DNA of 64,000 nt from Chloroflexota bacterium (GTDB taxonomy: Bacteria > Chloroflexota > Anaerolineae > Anaerolineales > Villigracilaceae), in the NCBI GenBank assembly GCA_016234495.1, contig JACRBI010000054.1:336967-400966 (forward strand), read 5' to 3'. The notes under the pieces were generated by a model, which saw nothing but the letters and a program-made list of their open reading frames with translations, was not told where the DNA came from and did no database searches. Every line of letters begins with the position of its first letter. Within the stretch, counting starts at the first letter, position 1. This document shows, piece by piece, positions 8,401 through 15,230 of this stretch. The translations under genes and the position numbers were made by a program.

Positions 8401-8708
8401 CCACAAAGAAGAAGACGGGCTTGTCTGTCAGGCAGGCTCAACCTGAAGCGCAGAACATTACTGAGATTTTGGCGCAGGCCAAGGGTGAGTTGGACCGCGG
8501 CGATATCCCAACTGCTTTGAATCATTACGGGAAGCTGATCAAAAAAGGCAAGCACCTTGAAGAAGCCATCCGCGACTTAAGCGAGTCGTTGTATCGCTAC
8601 CCGGTTGAGGTGGGAATCTGGCAAACGCTGGGCGATGCCTACATGCGCTCCAATCGTTTGAAGGAAGCGCTCGAGGCTTATAACAAGGCTGAAGAGTTAA
8701 TTCGTTAA
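5493..8708 (+). CDS. TPR protein with about 20 P-[D/E]-W-L repeats
   Basis: 1071 residues in three parts. Residues 1-215 are TPR-like helices (AVSHCHHILKTFPKHLETYRLLGKAHLE and similar). Residues 290-940 are acidic, Pro/Ala/Ser-rich and carry about 20 short motifs of the form [I/L/T/V]-P-[D/E]-W-[L/I/V] followed by SGL/SGI/KGQ (DWLSGL, EWLNGM, DWLQGV). Residues 985-1071 are two more TPRs. No signal peptide or membrane segment. A 58-residue unit is tandemly duplicated (7077-7407). Proteins like this are common in Anaerolineae but I know no function; the motifs look like short linear peptides that could dock repeatedly on a partner. ndk follows after a repeat-filled gap. Confidence 0.75.
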   Translation: MAKVSLRIYNREIESLIDQGHTEEAVSHCHHILKTFPKHLETYRLLGKAHLEAKRYMEAVDIFSRVLMAAPEDFVAHVGMSIISDEQHKLDDAIWHMERAFETQPSNAAIQGELQRLYGRRDGMEPPKIRMTRGALAFMYVQGELYPQAVAEIHAVLDDDPNRGDMRILLARAYHRSGQKADATDMCAQLLKQYPYCLDANRIMVDLIPSRAGAAESTEVYRTRVFELDPYASFTKGSIFLSNEIPDAAVNLERLEYTGSDVQLSQEWGSSLGIGLGSAAASSSEQPDWLRSGGVSDFSNQSQPVPASASEAEDEIPDFLRAAGWGESNTPEQPTSIFDQDSSSDESLVPADLPDWLKGQAPVTEPLHPVQQAPAQSLDTPDWLSEMSSEQAVDSAAPQSTDISDWLSSLDDAQDVKESPAVPAGDIPDWLSGLSDAATTPETEAPQAASDTPEWLGGLGTAAAAAAAADAFEAEPAQPGDVPDWLSGLGDAKASEPMAAQSSDIPEWLNGMDDLQPITPVSAKTTEPSVDELGTSAQEQDDAVAWLESLAAKHGAKPEEMVTDPNLRSETPPDWVQQAQTLNQQPSVENLGTSAQEQDDAVAWLESLAAKHGAKPEEMVSDPNKRSETPPEWVQQAQAVGEAESISSAKDISQKPDEQIFSEFDTTSIIPTEADATGMWLRDLDKKEKESEFITPSADHAQDVPEWLKDIQSQPEQMEETSLKQADIPDWIKSAQPVDSDDQIKFVEDTPAAQNSDLPDWLSGIEDESPVKETAGDQGLPNNDLSNWLSGLDEEPGLPFESMPTPNSILADSMPRPVESPVQQEPVAAKADLPDWLSDVDAKPEEDLEEDLWKKSIEQEVETIASQPTDEPAPVTETVDLPDWLQGVEVESDKAAEIAEVEMEGDDSPPWMVREKFEAEELLQPIPTSPSEWHPVDMIETKPIRIQREEEIPAAVLEPALAAPSEPAPATKKKTGLSVRQAQPEAQNITEILAQAKGELDRGDIPTALNHYGKLIKKGKHLEEAIRDLSESLYRYPVEVGIWQTLGDAYMRSNRLKEALEAYNKAEELIR
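7077..7407 (+). repeat. Tandem duplication, period 174 bp (58 codons), within the PDWL-repeat gene
   Basis: Two units encode LGTSAQEQDDAVAWLESLAA and what follows. About 50 nt beginning with CTTGAATCGCTTGCCGCC are identical between copies (7131 and 7305), while the edges have diverged. Copies differ by a multiple of three, so the frame is kept. Confidence 0.85.
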
Positions 8709-8711
8709 TAC

Positions 8712-8831
8712 CTGTCATTGCGAGGGCAATGTTTTTCGCCCGAAGCAAACTCTGCTATCGAAAAGAGAATGCTTCGTCCCGATAAAAGCATTCGGGATGA
8801 TATCGGGGAAAGCGCCCTCCCCGCAATGACG
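8712..8831. repeat. Long inverted GTCATTGCGAGG repeat
   Basis: GTCATTGCGAGGGC near 8714 and GCCCTCCCCGCAATGAC near 8830 are inverted ends around CCCGATAAAAGC/GCATTCGGGATGATATCGGG-like inner inverted words. It fills the gap before ndk. Same family as 577-622. Confidence 0.6.
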
Positions 8832-8865
8832 AGGTGTAACTATATTTTATTCTGGAGGATTTTCT

Positions 8866-9318
8866 GTGGAAAGAACGCTCGTACTTGTAAAACCCGATGG
8901 TGTGCAGCGTGGACTCATCGGTGAGGTGATTGCCCGTTTTGAACGCCGCGGGCTTCGGCTGGTAGCCGCGAAATTTATTCAAGTCAGCCAGTCCTTGGCT
9001 GAGACTCATTATGCCGAGCATAAAGGCAAGCCCTTCTATGATGGTTTGATTTCGTATATCACGTCCGCGCCGGTTATGGCGATGGTTTGGGAAGGCCCGA
9101 ATGGGGTCGCCGCTGTCCGTCAGACAGTCGGTTCGACCAAACCTGTCGAAGCCGCCCCGGGTACGATCCGCCATGACTTCGCGCTTGAAGTCGGCCGCAA
9201 TCTGATCCATGCTTCAGATAAACCCGAAACCGGTGAACGCGAAGTGGCGCTCTGGTTCAAGCCCGAAGAACTTGTGGATTGGAAACGCGCTGTGGACCAA
9301 TGGGTGTTTGAGAAGTAA
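8866..9318 (+). CDS. ndk: Nucleoside diphosphate kinase
   Basis: It transfers the gamma-phosphate of ATP to NDPs through a phospho-histidine. 150 residues, typical length. Signatures: [20 protein letters not shown] at the N-terminus and the active-site His in [12 protein letters not shown] (about residue 114). It starts with GTG at 8866, preceded by GGAGG (8853-8857). A strong bidirectional terminator follows. Confidence 0.97.
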   Translation: MERTLVLVKPDGVQRGLIGEVIARFERRGLRLVAAKFIQVSQSLAETHYAEHKGKPFYDGLISYITSAPVMAMVWEGPNGVAAVRQTVGSTKPVEAAPGTIRHDFALEVGRNLIHASDKPETGEREVALWFKPEELVDWKRAVDQWVFEK

Positions 9319-9365
9319 CTTTAGAATTTACATCCGTAGACAGGTTCACAAATAAATAAGTATTG

Positions 9366-9405
9366 ATGTAAAAAATCCCATGCACAGCACGGGATTTTTT
9401 ACATC
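9366..9405. terminator. Bidirectional rho-independent terminator
   Basis: GATGTAAAAAATCCC-GTG arms around a short loop (TGCACAGCA) with T runs on both strands. It serves ndk (+) and rsfS (-), which converge here. Confidence 0.85.
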
Positions 9406-9439
9406 TTTTCATATCTGCCTGTTTACCTGCCTGCTGCTC

Positions 9440-9784
9440 TTATTGCAACCTCAGCAGGACTTTCCCGTCTTCCCATAATTCTTCAAGATTATAAAAGCCG
9501 CGCTGATCAGGCGAGAAGAGATGCAGGATCACGTCGCCGTAATCCACGATCACCCAGCCGTCACGGGCGAAGCCCTGTTTTTTGCCTTTCTTTTTGTGCC
9601 GGACGCGGATATCTTCAATGGCTGCGCTGGCGAGTGCGTCCACCATGCGGTCGCTGGTGCCGGTGCAGATAATAAAATAATCGGTGAATGAGACTATATC
9701 TTTTAAGTCTATCAGGACAATGTCTTCCCCTTTTTTGTCTTCAAGGGAGTTTACGATTTCACGAGCAAGTTCCAGTGCGTTCAG
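9440..9784 (-). CDS. rsfS: Ribosome silencing factor RsfS, apparent CTG start
   Basis: RsfS binds ribosomal protein uL14 and blocks subunit joining in starvation. The conserved body (ALELAREIVNSLEDKKGEDI, then DYFIICTGTSDRMVDA and VDYGDVILHLFSPDQRGFYN) extends upstream of the first ATG (9646), so that ATG is internal. In this frame a TGA lies two codons before CTG at 9784. The CTG overlaps the thpR stop as CTGA, with AGAGGTGAA just upstream. Starting there gives 114 residues, normal for the family. I infer translation coupled to thpR from a CTG codon; a second CTG three codons in is an alternative. Confidence 0.85.
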   Translation of the reverse strand: MNALELAREIVNSLEDKKGEDIVLIDLKDIVSFTDYFIICTGTSDRMVDALASAAIEDIRVRHKKKGKKQGFARDGWVIVDYGDVILHLFSPDQRGFYNLEELWEDGKVLLRLQ

Positions 9785-10380
9785 ATTTCACCTCTTTTTT
9801 GTTTGGATAACGGAGCGGAAAATAATTTTGTATACACCGATCCGCTGGGTTGGAGTTCGCTTTTAATAAGATGCACAGAGTCTACTCTGGCGGTGCCAAT
9901 ATTGCCAAGTTGAATGTTGTCGAGCGCGGCGCGGATCTTCGGCAAGTCTGCGGAGTTGGCGCTCTGTCGAACACGGCCAATGGTGAGATGCGGGGAAAAG
10001 GGACGCTCTTCCTGTTCATAGCCGAGGCGGGACGAGCCGGCTTCAATACTTTTTTGCAGCGAAGCGAGATTTGCCGGGGCGTGGAGTCCGACCCATAGAA
10101 CGCGCGGCTTGCGCGAGGTCGGGTATGAGCCGAGGCCGCCGATTTGCAGATCAAATTGCGGGTGTGAATCCGCTTCACGGGTGAGCATCTGCTTTAAAAA
10201 GTCCACATGCGAGGCGGCGATGTCACCGAGGAACTTTAAGGTTAAATGCATGTTGTGGGCGGGGGTCCAGCGGATGAGTTCGCCTCCCAAAGTTTGACGC
10301 AGGCGCGCAGTTTGTTTTTCGATGGCTTCTCGAATATCCAGAGGCAGTTCGATGGCAATGAAAGCGCGTAGCAGACCCAT
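9781..10380 (-). CDS. thpR: RNA 2',3'-cyclic phosphodiesterase (2H family)
   Basis: The 199-residue 2H phosphoesterase has both catalytic H-x-T-x motifs: HLTLKFLGD near residue 46 and HLTIGRVR near residue 130. Members open 2',3'-cyclic phosphates on RNA ends (older name: 2'-5' RNA ligase LigT). Start ATG 10380 opens with the typical RAFIAIELP strand. It lies 9 nt after the receiver gene and its stop overlaps rsfS. Confidence 0.92.
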   Translation of the reverse strand: MGLLRAFIAIELPLDIREAIEKQTARLRQTLGGELIRWTPAHNMHLTLKFLGDIAASHVDFLKQMLTREADSHPQFDLQIGGLGSYPTSRKPRVLWVGLHAPANLASLQKSIEAGSSRLGYEQEERPFSPHLTIGRVRQSANSADLPKIRAALDNIQLGNIGTARVDSVHLIKSELQPSGSVYTKLFSAPLSKQKRGEI

Positions 10381-10389
10381 GCGAAATGA

Positions 10390-10770
10390 TTACGCCTTTT
10401 GCAGTACTTGTTCAACGGCTTGCTTGAGATCGAGAAAACCGACCGGCTTCGTGAGGTAGATGGACGCGCCCGCTTCGAGGCCGACCTTGATATCGCCGGG
10501 CATGCTTTTGGCTGAAACAACGATGACAGGGATGTTGACTAGATCGGCTTCGCGGCGCATATAACCCAGGATATCAAGTCCGGAGACATCCGGCATCATA
10601 ATATCGAGCAGGACAACGTCGGGTTTTTCTTTTGAGAGCATTGACATGGATGGGGCGTTGGACACGACTTTTATGACGCGATATCCATTAATGCGCATCA
10701 TCTCCGCAAACAATTCAGCGGCGTCCGGTTCATCCTCAATGATCATCACTGTTTTTTGTGAAGCCGTCAT
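10390..10770 (-). CDS. Single-domain response regulator (CheY-like receiver)
   Basis: 126 residues, one receiver domain without output domain. Acidic pocket EDE at 12-14, phospho-acceptor D56 in VVLLDIMMPD, SAK switch Ser and the Lys of LTKP near residue 107. First gene of the receiver-thpR-rsfS operon (9-nt gap). No kinase is adjacent, so the partner is unknown. Confidence 0.9.
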   Translation of the reverse strand: MTASQKTVMIIEDEPDAAELFAEMMRINGYRVIKVVSNAPSMSMLSKEKPDVVLLDIMMPDVSGLDILGYMRREADLVNIPVIVVSAKSMPGDIKVGLEAGASIYLTKPVGFLDLKQAVEQVLQKA

Positions 10771-10881
10771 ACTTTACCTCGGCGCTAAAAATAGCATATT
10801 CCAGATGAATTGGCAAGGTCGTGATTTCGTAAGAATTCGCGGCGCGTCTCAGTCTATGATGCATCGATGATTGGAGGAACA

Positions 10882-11388
10882 ATGACAGAGTTGGAAGCCT
10901 TTCGCGTGGAGAAGGATGAGTTCTTTGGCAGCCATCCGCAAAGCCCGTTGACCCGTGAGCAGAAGAGGGATTTTCACGGATTGAATTATTTCCCTGAAAA
11001 CGAATCTCTGCGGCTCGAAGTGAAAGTGGATGAGTACCCGGTCAAGCCGCGCTTTGAGATGCAGACTTCGACCGGAGATGTTCAAACCTATGAGAAGTTC
11101 GGCAGGTTCAGTTTTGTGGTGGATGGCGAGGTTGTGGAATTGACCATTTATCAGGGCGGGCACGGATACTTCCTGCCGTTTGTAGATTCCCTGGCCGGCA
11201 GCGAGACTTACCCGGCGGGGCGTTATCTTGAACCCGAGCCATTGCCCGGCGGCCGTTTTCTTGTGGATTTCAACGTGGCTTATAACCCATACTGCGCGTA
11301 TAACGAGATGTGGTCCTGTCCGATCACCCCGGCGGAGAATCGTTTGAAGGTTGCGATTCGAGCTGGGGAGAAATTATTTCACGATTAA
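10882..11388 (+). CDS. DUF1684 family protein
   Basis: 168 residues. Family features: FRxEKDEFFGSHPQSPLT at the N-terminus, a YPAGRYLE segment and the C-terminal DFNVAYNPYCAYNEMWSCPI ending in EN-LKVAIRAGEK. Function not established to my knowledge. ATG 10882 follows GGAGG at 10873-10877, preferred over ATG 10867. No signal peptide, so cytosolic. Confidence 0.85.
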   Translation: MTELEAFRVEKDEFFGSHPQSPLTREQKRDFHGLNYFPENESLRLEVKVDEYPVKPRFEMQTSTGDVQTYEKFGRFSFVVDGEVVELTIYQGGHGYFLPFVDSLAGSETYPAGRYLEPEPLPGGRFLVDFNVAYNPYCAYNEMWSCPITPAENRLKVAIRAGEKLFHD

Positions 11389-11428
11389 ATAGGGGATGCT
11401 GAAAACGCACGCGACACAGATTGTTTCT

Positions 11429-11716
11429 TTATTCCCTGGTGTTTTCCAGAACCGCCAAAAGGGCTTCGTATTCGTCGCTGCATTCGGAACATAGATCCAG
11501 GTGTTCATGGATGAGGGGCATAAGCTTCTCGGCATCCTTTGAGTTGACTTCCCTTTCCACAAATTCGTCCAATTGCATAAACAAATCACCGCATGACATT
11601 TCTTCTGCGCGCGCGTTATCCAGAACCTTCAGAAACTTTAAGACAACTTCATCTGTCAATTGTTCCCGGGGTTTGAAGGCGTTTTGAATGCGTTTAATGA
11701 TTTTTTTCATAATCAT
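11429..11716 (-). CDS. Zinc-type anti-sigma factor-like protein
   Basis: 95 residues with a zinc-binding anti-sigma signature H-x3-C-x2-C (HLDLCSEC) after a conserved helix (MSCGDLFMQLDEFVE). No transmembrane segment follows, so it would be soluble. It lies 33 nt after the ECF sigma gene on the same strand, so it probably sequesters that sigma factor. Start ATG 11716 or 11710; neither has a clear ribosome-binding site. Confidence 0.75.
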   Translation of the reverse strand: MIMKKIIKRIQNAFKPREQLTDEVVLKFLKVLDNARAEEMSCGDLFMQLDEFVEREVNSKDAEKLMPLIHEHLDLCSECSDEYEALLAVLENTRE

Positions 11717-11749
11717 GCTGAAAATTTGACGATTAATCAAATCTTAATC

Positions 11750-12388
11750 TTACTTTTGCTCGAACGCCATTAATAGATCCTGGGGCGTGATGTCTTCAAG
11801 CGCGAGTCTTCTCTTGAGTCGCAGACGGGCATCGTGCAGAAGCTTGTATAGCGCGTTACGGTTGGTTTTCATCCGTTTTGCGGCTTCTTCCATTGGCATG
11901 TCCTGCAAGCCAAGCAACACGAGCGCTTCACGCTGTTTGGGAGTGAGTTCCTCCTCCAAAATGCGGCGGACGTGAACGAGCATGTCTGAGCGTTCTGCCG
12001 AGGTTTCGGGAGATGCCTGGGTATCAGCGAGCAGGCCGGGGGGCGGCGGAGCGTCTTCGTTCTCGGTCAACTCATCGAGAGACGAGTCCCGCCAGCGTTT
12101 GCGGCGCAGTTCGGTCAGCGCAAGGCGGATGGCGATCTTATGCACCCAGGTGGTGAATAGGCTGCGGCCTTCGAAGGTGTCGATCTGGTCCAGTACCCGC
12201 AGGAGGGTTTCCTGGGTCACTTCTTCGACCAGCGGCTGAAAAAGCGGATCATCCGAAGAAAGCCAGCGGGTAAGCGCGTACGGCAGGCCTTTTTGGATAA
12301 TCTCGCGCAGGTCATTTAACGCATCCGCGTGGGTTGCGCCGGTACTTCTAAGATCGGCGAGCCATGCTTCGTTGGTTCGTGAGGTCAT
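11750..12388 (-). CDS. ECF (sigma-70 family) RNA polymerase sigma factor
   Basis: 212 residues. Region 2 covers about 55-110 (EEVTQETLLRVLDQIDTFEGRSLFTTWVHKIAIR) and region 4 about 145-200 (LTPKQREALVLLGLQDMPMEEAAKRMKTNRNALYKLLHDARLRLKR). An acidic Pro-rich linker separates them. Followed by the putative anti-sigma gene. Target promoters cannot be predicted from this window. Confidence 0.9.
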   Translation of the reverse strand: MTSRTNEAWLADLRSTGATHADALNDLREIIQKGLPYALTRWLSSDDPLFQPLVEEVTQETLLRVLDQIDTFEGRSLFTTWVHKIAIRLALTELRRKRWRDSSLDELTENEDAPPPPGLLADTQASPETSAERSDMLVHVRRILEEELTPKQREALVLLGLQDMPMEEAAKRMKTNRNALYKLLHDARLRLKRRLALEDITPQDLLMAFEQK

Positions 12389-12542
12389 GATGGCTGATTA
12401 TAAAAGAAAACTTCAGGGGAAAAAAAATTCTTATGAAACTATGAGACTTTTGGATGGCCGGTTGGTTGAATTTGTCCATCATAATTCGGGAAACAGGTTA
12501 AAATTCAGCCGGTTTCAATTTTGAATCGCCCAATGGAGAGAG

Positions 12543-13037
12543 ATGAGAAAGATAATCGCTTTATTTTTTGTGCTGGCTGTGATCGTCCCCACTGCTGTTG
12601 CCTTTGCAAAGGGTGACTTTGCCTACATTGCCATCAAGGGGCCGGGTATCACCGGTGAGTTGAATGTCACCAACCCGTCGCTGACAGAGGATTTTTTCGT
12701 GTTCGCTGATTTTTCAAAGGGAAGCATCGAAGCCCCGCTTGACCCGGGGCAGGGGTATCAGGTTACCCGCGTCTATGTGGATGGCACAGACGTTCTGCCC
12801 TTTGACCAGCTGCATTATTATCCGTACACCGGGTATGTATATTACGATGGATTGGTCAACGGATCATCCGAATATGTTGGCAAATGGTATCTTGCCAACG
12901 ATGCGGCGAGCGCTCCGTTTCGGGCGGCGTTGTCTGAGAAGGCGCGGCTAAGTTGGTATACCTTTGGGGTACTGGCGATCATTTTGGTCATTGTGTTCAT
13001 CGCCTACCACTCAAAACCAAAAGCGGCTGCTGCCTAA
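12543..13037 (+). CDS. Exported, C-terminally membrane-anchored protein of unknown function
   Basis: 164 residues: signal peptide (KIIALFFVLAVIVPTAVAFA, cleavage near 22), an extracytoplasmic beta-rich domain with many Tyr (HYYPYTGYVYYDGL), then one TM helix (about 139-156) and a short basic tail. No family recognised. GGAGAG lies before the ATG. It is divergent from the sigma factor and converges on the cytochrome b fusion across a shared terminator, so no operon partner. Confidence 0.7.
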   Translation: MRKIIALFFVLAVIVPTAVAFAKGDFAYIAIKGPGITGELNVTNPSLTEDFFVFADFSKGSIEAPLDPGQGYQVTRVYVDGTDVLPFDQLHYYPYTGYVYYDGLVNGSSEYVGKWYLANDAASAPFRAALSEKARLSWYTFGVLAIILVIVFIAYHSKPKAAAA

Positions 13038-13044
13038 TGCCAAT

Positions 13045-13076
13045 AAAAAGTCCCGCTGAATTCAGCGGGACTTTTT
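13045..13076. terminator. Perfect-palindrome bidirectional terminator
   Basis: AAAAAGTCCCGCTGAA is followed immediately by its exact reverse complement. It ends both the exported-protein gene (+) and the long respiratory operon (-). Confidence 0.9.
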
Positions 13077-13077
13077 A

Positions 13078-15132
13078 TCACCTGACGCTGAATGTATCAG
13101 ACCTTTCGTCGTAAGTGAACAACAAAACCTGCGCCTTTGCAATTTCCACTTGCCCCGAATAGACCGTGCGGAAATCATTGTCGTCATCCTTCAACAGGAT
13201 TTCAATTTGATGCGTGCCAGTGTCGACGGGCAGGAATTCGAGATTGGAGATCCGCCCTTCGCCGCTCAGACCAGACGGGGAGTAGGTTTCCTCGAAAATG
13301 GTTTTGCCGTCGGCTGTGACCCTCACGCTGACGGGGAAGCGCTCGCCGCCGAATATTTTGGCTGCGTCTGCGCCTTCGGGCAGTACCACGCCTTCGGGAA
13401 TCCTTGGCGTGGAAATTTTACCTTTCATGTCAATTGCGATTCGCAGGGCGCTTTCATTTGCTTCGACCATGCCTGCGGGAATATCGAGTGGAAGCGCTGT
13501 GGCGAAGAGCAGGGTCAGCAGGATGACGCTGGCGAGAGAAGACACGAATGATGGGGCTTTTTTACTGCGATCCTTTGTTTCAGGCAGGACAGGCGCTTTC
13601 TTGTTGGCTTGAAACCCCGGGCGGTTCAAATCGTCAAGCAGGGTTGAGACCGCAGTCGAATCACCGGGCGTGACCTCAAGCAGGTGGATGTCGCTGGTGA
13701 GCAGGGCAGGGCGCAGGCGCAGTCGGTTTGTTATCCAATGCGTGTCTTCGCGGTACAGGCTGTCATCGTACGGGTGCGAGAGGATGACCACGTCGCGCGC
13801 GCCTTCGTGATGCAGGGTCTTGATCCACTCAATGTTGACCGCGCTTTCGGATGGCAGAACGGCCGTGACAACACGCGACTCGCCCCACGGGGATGTGGAT
13901 ACCGGCCCATGATTTTTTTCTGCCAGGAGGGATTTGGGTAAACCGTCCAAGGCTTCGTTGCGCTGGCTGGCAAACAAGACTGTGACAGGCTGACCTGTTT
14001 CTTTTTCGCGTTTGAGCGCCCCGCGAACTGCTGAGAAGGTCTGGTTTCCGTTGTAGCCGCCCTTCAGGTCAATCGCATCTGTCGGGCAGGCGCCGACGCA
14101 AATTCCACAGCCGGTGCATTGCGCTGGATTGACGATGGCGAGTTTGTGATACTTTGTTTCGTCATGACGATCCACCATGCGGATTGCGTCGTACGGACAT
14201 TCGTTGAAGCAAAGCACACAGCCAGTACACTTTGAATCGGTAACAAGAGCAGGCCCGAGGTCACGCCCCGAAGCGACCCAGGGCAGCAGGAAAAATCCTC
14301 CGCCCACGAAGATCGCCAGCCCCCAGAAAATCCAATTGCCCATCTGATCGATCAAAGGCAGGAAGCCGAGGTAGAAGGCGTCCATCGGCGCGGAGCTGAC
14401 CAGAGTGCTGAGGTCGGCGGGCAGCGCGGATGAAACTGGTTTGATCACGGCAAGCAGGATTAGCCCAATAGTGGCTTGAATGGAGACCCAGCGGGGCGAC
14501 CACCACCTTGCGCGCGAGAGTCGCAGCACGTGAATGTAGATGCCGAGGAAGCCGATCAGCGGGAGGAAGACATGCAGGAAAAGAATGATGACAAAGTTTG
14601 AAAATGTGTTGGACGCAAGCGAGGGGGAAATGTAGGTGAGGCCTTCTGAACCTGCGACCGTGTTCATCATGTATTCGGTCATCCATTGCGCGCGCTGATC
14701 CCAGATGAGCCAGTAGCCCATTGTGCCCGTCAGCCAGGTGGCCGCGAGCATGATCCAGCCGCTTGTCCATGCCAGCCAGCGCGAACCCCAATAACGGTCG
14801 CTGAACATCATCTTGAAGAAATGCAAAATGATGAGCACGATCATGCCGTCTGAGGCGTAACGATGCACTCCGCGCATGAGCGAGCCAAGCCAGTTCGAGC
14901 TGATCTTTTCCACTGTGGCAAAGGCCACATCCGAGCCGGGGCGGTAGAAGATCGTCAGGTATGTGCCTGTCACGATCAGCACGATCAAAAAATAAACGGT
15001 CAGCGTGCCGAGGTGATAGAACGGATTGAAATCCGATTTTGTGAATCTGTTGACGAATCCTTCAAAGCGCGACCAGAGTTTATCGAATGCGCGCATGAAG
15101 CGGCGGTTTGCGTAGGGGTTTGAAATTGTCAT
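13078..15132 (-). CDS. Cytochrome b (N-terminal type) fused to 2x[4Fe-4S] ferredoxin and MvhD-like domains
   Basis: 684 residues, last gene of the haem-copper operon. Residues 35-290 form a di-haem cytochrome b domain: axial His pairs H90/H104 and H187/H201, each spaced 14 as in bc/b6f cytochrome b. Residues 300-352 hold two clusters, C302/305/308/312 and C339/342/345/349. Residues about 375-490 resemble the MvhD fold (VTAVLPSESAVNIEWIKTLHHEGARDVVIL) but lack its cysteines. One TM helix near 530 precedes an extracytoplasmic beta domain. The layout suggests electron transfer between a low-potential Fe-S donor or acceptor and quinone or the haem-copper enzyme. The function of the fusion is inference. 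Confidence 0.75.
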   Translation of the reverse strand: MTISNPYANRRFMRAFDKLWSRFEGFVNRFTKSDFNPFYHLGTLTVYFLIVLIVTGTYLTIFYRPGSDVAFATVEKISSNWLGSLMRGVHRYASDGMIVLIILHFFKMMFSDRYWGSRWLAWTSGWIMLAATWLTGTMGYWLIWDQRAQWMTEYMMNTVAGSEGLTYISPSLASNTFSNFVIILFLHVFLPLIGFLGIYIHVLRLSRARWWSPRWVSIQATIGLILLAVIKPVSSALPADLSTLVSSAPMDAFYLGFLPLIDQMGNWIFWGLAIFVGGGFFLLPWVASGRDLGPALVTDSKCTGCVLCFNECPYDAIRMVDRHDETKYHKLAIVNPAQCTGCGICVGACPTDAIDLKGGYNGNQTFSAVRGALKREKETGQPVTVLFASQRNEALDGLPKSLLAEKNHGPVSTSPWGESRVVTAVLPSESAVNIEWIKTLHHEGARDVVILSHPYDDSLYREDTHWITNRLRLRPALLTSDIHLLEVTPGDSTAVSTLLDDLNRPGFQANKKAPVLPETKDRSKKAPSFVSSLASVILLTLLFATALPLDIPAGMVEANESALRIAIDMKGKISTPRIPEGVVLPEGADAAKIFGGERFPVSVRVTADGKTIFEETYSPSGLSGEGRISNLEFLPVDTGTHQIEILLKDDDNDFRTVYSGQVEIAKAQVLLFTYDERSDTFSVR

Positions 15133-15152
15133 GGGTCAGGTTCCAGGTTTTT

Positions 15153-15230
15153 GAACCGCGAAGCACGCAAAGAGCGCAAAGAATTTAAAAGGGTTTTCTT
15201 GGCGTCCTTGGCGGTCTTGGCGGTTAATTT
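15153..15230. repeat. ACCGCGAAGCACGCAAAG-type dispersed inverted repeat
   Basis: AACCGCGAAGCACGCAAAGAG and CTTGGCGGTCTTGGCGGTTA bracket the gap between the P-type ATPase and cytochrome b fusion genes. It belongs to the wider ACC(A/G)C..AAAG family listed elsewhere. Confidence 0.55.

Noticed and set aside
13078..15132. Hydrogenase (MvhD) component
   Set aside because: MvhD cysteines are missing and no hydrogenase or heterodisulfide reductase genes are nearby.
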